Part shown: positions 14,337-14,350 of the stretch, in pieces
Numbering within the stretch: the first letter of the stretch is position 1
Layout of the letters: each line of letters opens with the position of its first letter
Position numbers and translations under genes: made by a program
Notes under the pieces: generated by a model
Seen by the model: the letters and a program-made list of their open reading frames with translations, nothing else
Database searches by the model: none
What the model was told of the DNA's origin: nothing
Assembly (NCBI GenBank): GCA_910577795.1
Contig: CAJTNW010000036.1
Coordinates: 1-14,350 of the forward strand
Length of the DNA stretch: 14,350 bases
Reading direction: 5' to 3'
DNA from: an uncultured Christensenella sp.
GTDB lineage: Bacteria > Bacillota > Clostridia > Christensenellales > UBA3700

Positions 14337-14350
14337 AATAAAACCTCCAT

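Overview
The window is a strongly AT-rich stretch from a low-GC Gram-positive bacterium, most likely an uncultured member of the Clostridia. The evidence is the gene content: a division and cell wall (dcw) cluster of the Bacillota type, a SpoVD-like penicillin-binding protein with a PASTA domain and the cysteine pair known from Bacillus SpoVD, a MurE with the DNPR motif of meso-diaminopimelate ligases, and a secreted dockerin-bearing beta-helix protein. Ten genes run on the plus strand and one runs toward them on the minus strand. Stops are TAA except for one TAG, and the code appears standard.

Layout. 1-340: non-coding regulatory region with three DnaA-box-like sites (55-83), a pair of MraZ-type repeats (182-198), and a sigma-A-type promoter overlapped by three further repeats at 10-bp spacing (274-309). 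341-2539: mraZ, rsmH, an A-rich 263-bp gap, and an atypical single-pass membrane protein in the position normally held by ftsL, closed by a strong terminator. 2747-4657: a lone SpoVD/FtsI-type transpeptidase gene, again followed by a terminator. 4911-11886: a tight run of murE, mraY, murD, ftsW, murA and ftsQ/divIB with overlaps or short gaps. 11887-12056: convergent intergenic region with a two-way terminator and a 22-nt alternating pyrimidine-purine tract. 12057-14336 (minus): a 759-residue exported right-handed beta-helix protein with a C-terminal dockerin-like module.

How the genes work together. MurA starts UDP-MurNAc synthesis. MurD and MurE add D-Glu and meso-DAP. MraY makes lipid I on the membrane. 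The SEDS glycosyltransferase FtsW and the SpoVD-type transpeptidase polymerise and crosslink septal peptidoglycan, with FtsQ/DivIB as a divisome scaffold. RsmH methylates 16S rRNA, and MraZ probably represses the cluster through the repeats at its own promoter. murF, murG, murC and ftsZ are absent from the window. The clean absence of murG between ftsW and murA, and the division of the cluster into three apparent transcription units, are its most unusual organisational points.

Most of the window is a conventional housekeeping locus. I found no clearly new system. The items most worth a second look are the non-canonical protein in the ftsL slot, the DnaA-box cluster upstream of mraZ, and the dockerin whose second calcium loop has its first three ligands replaced by leucine.
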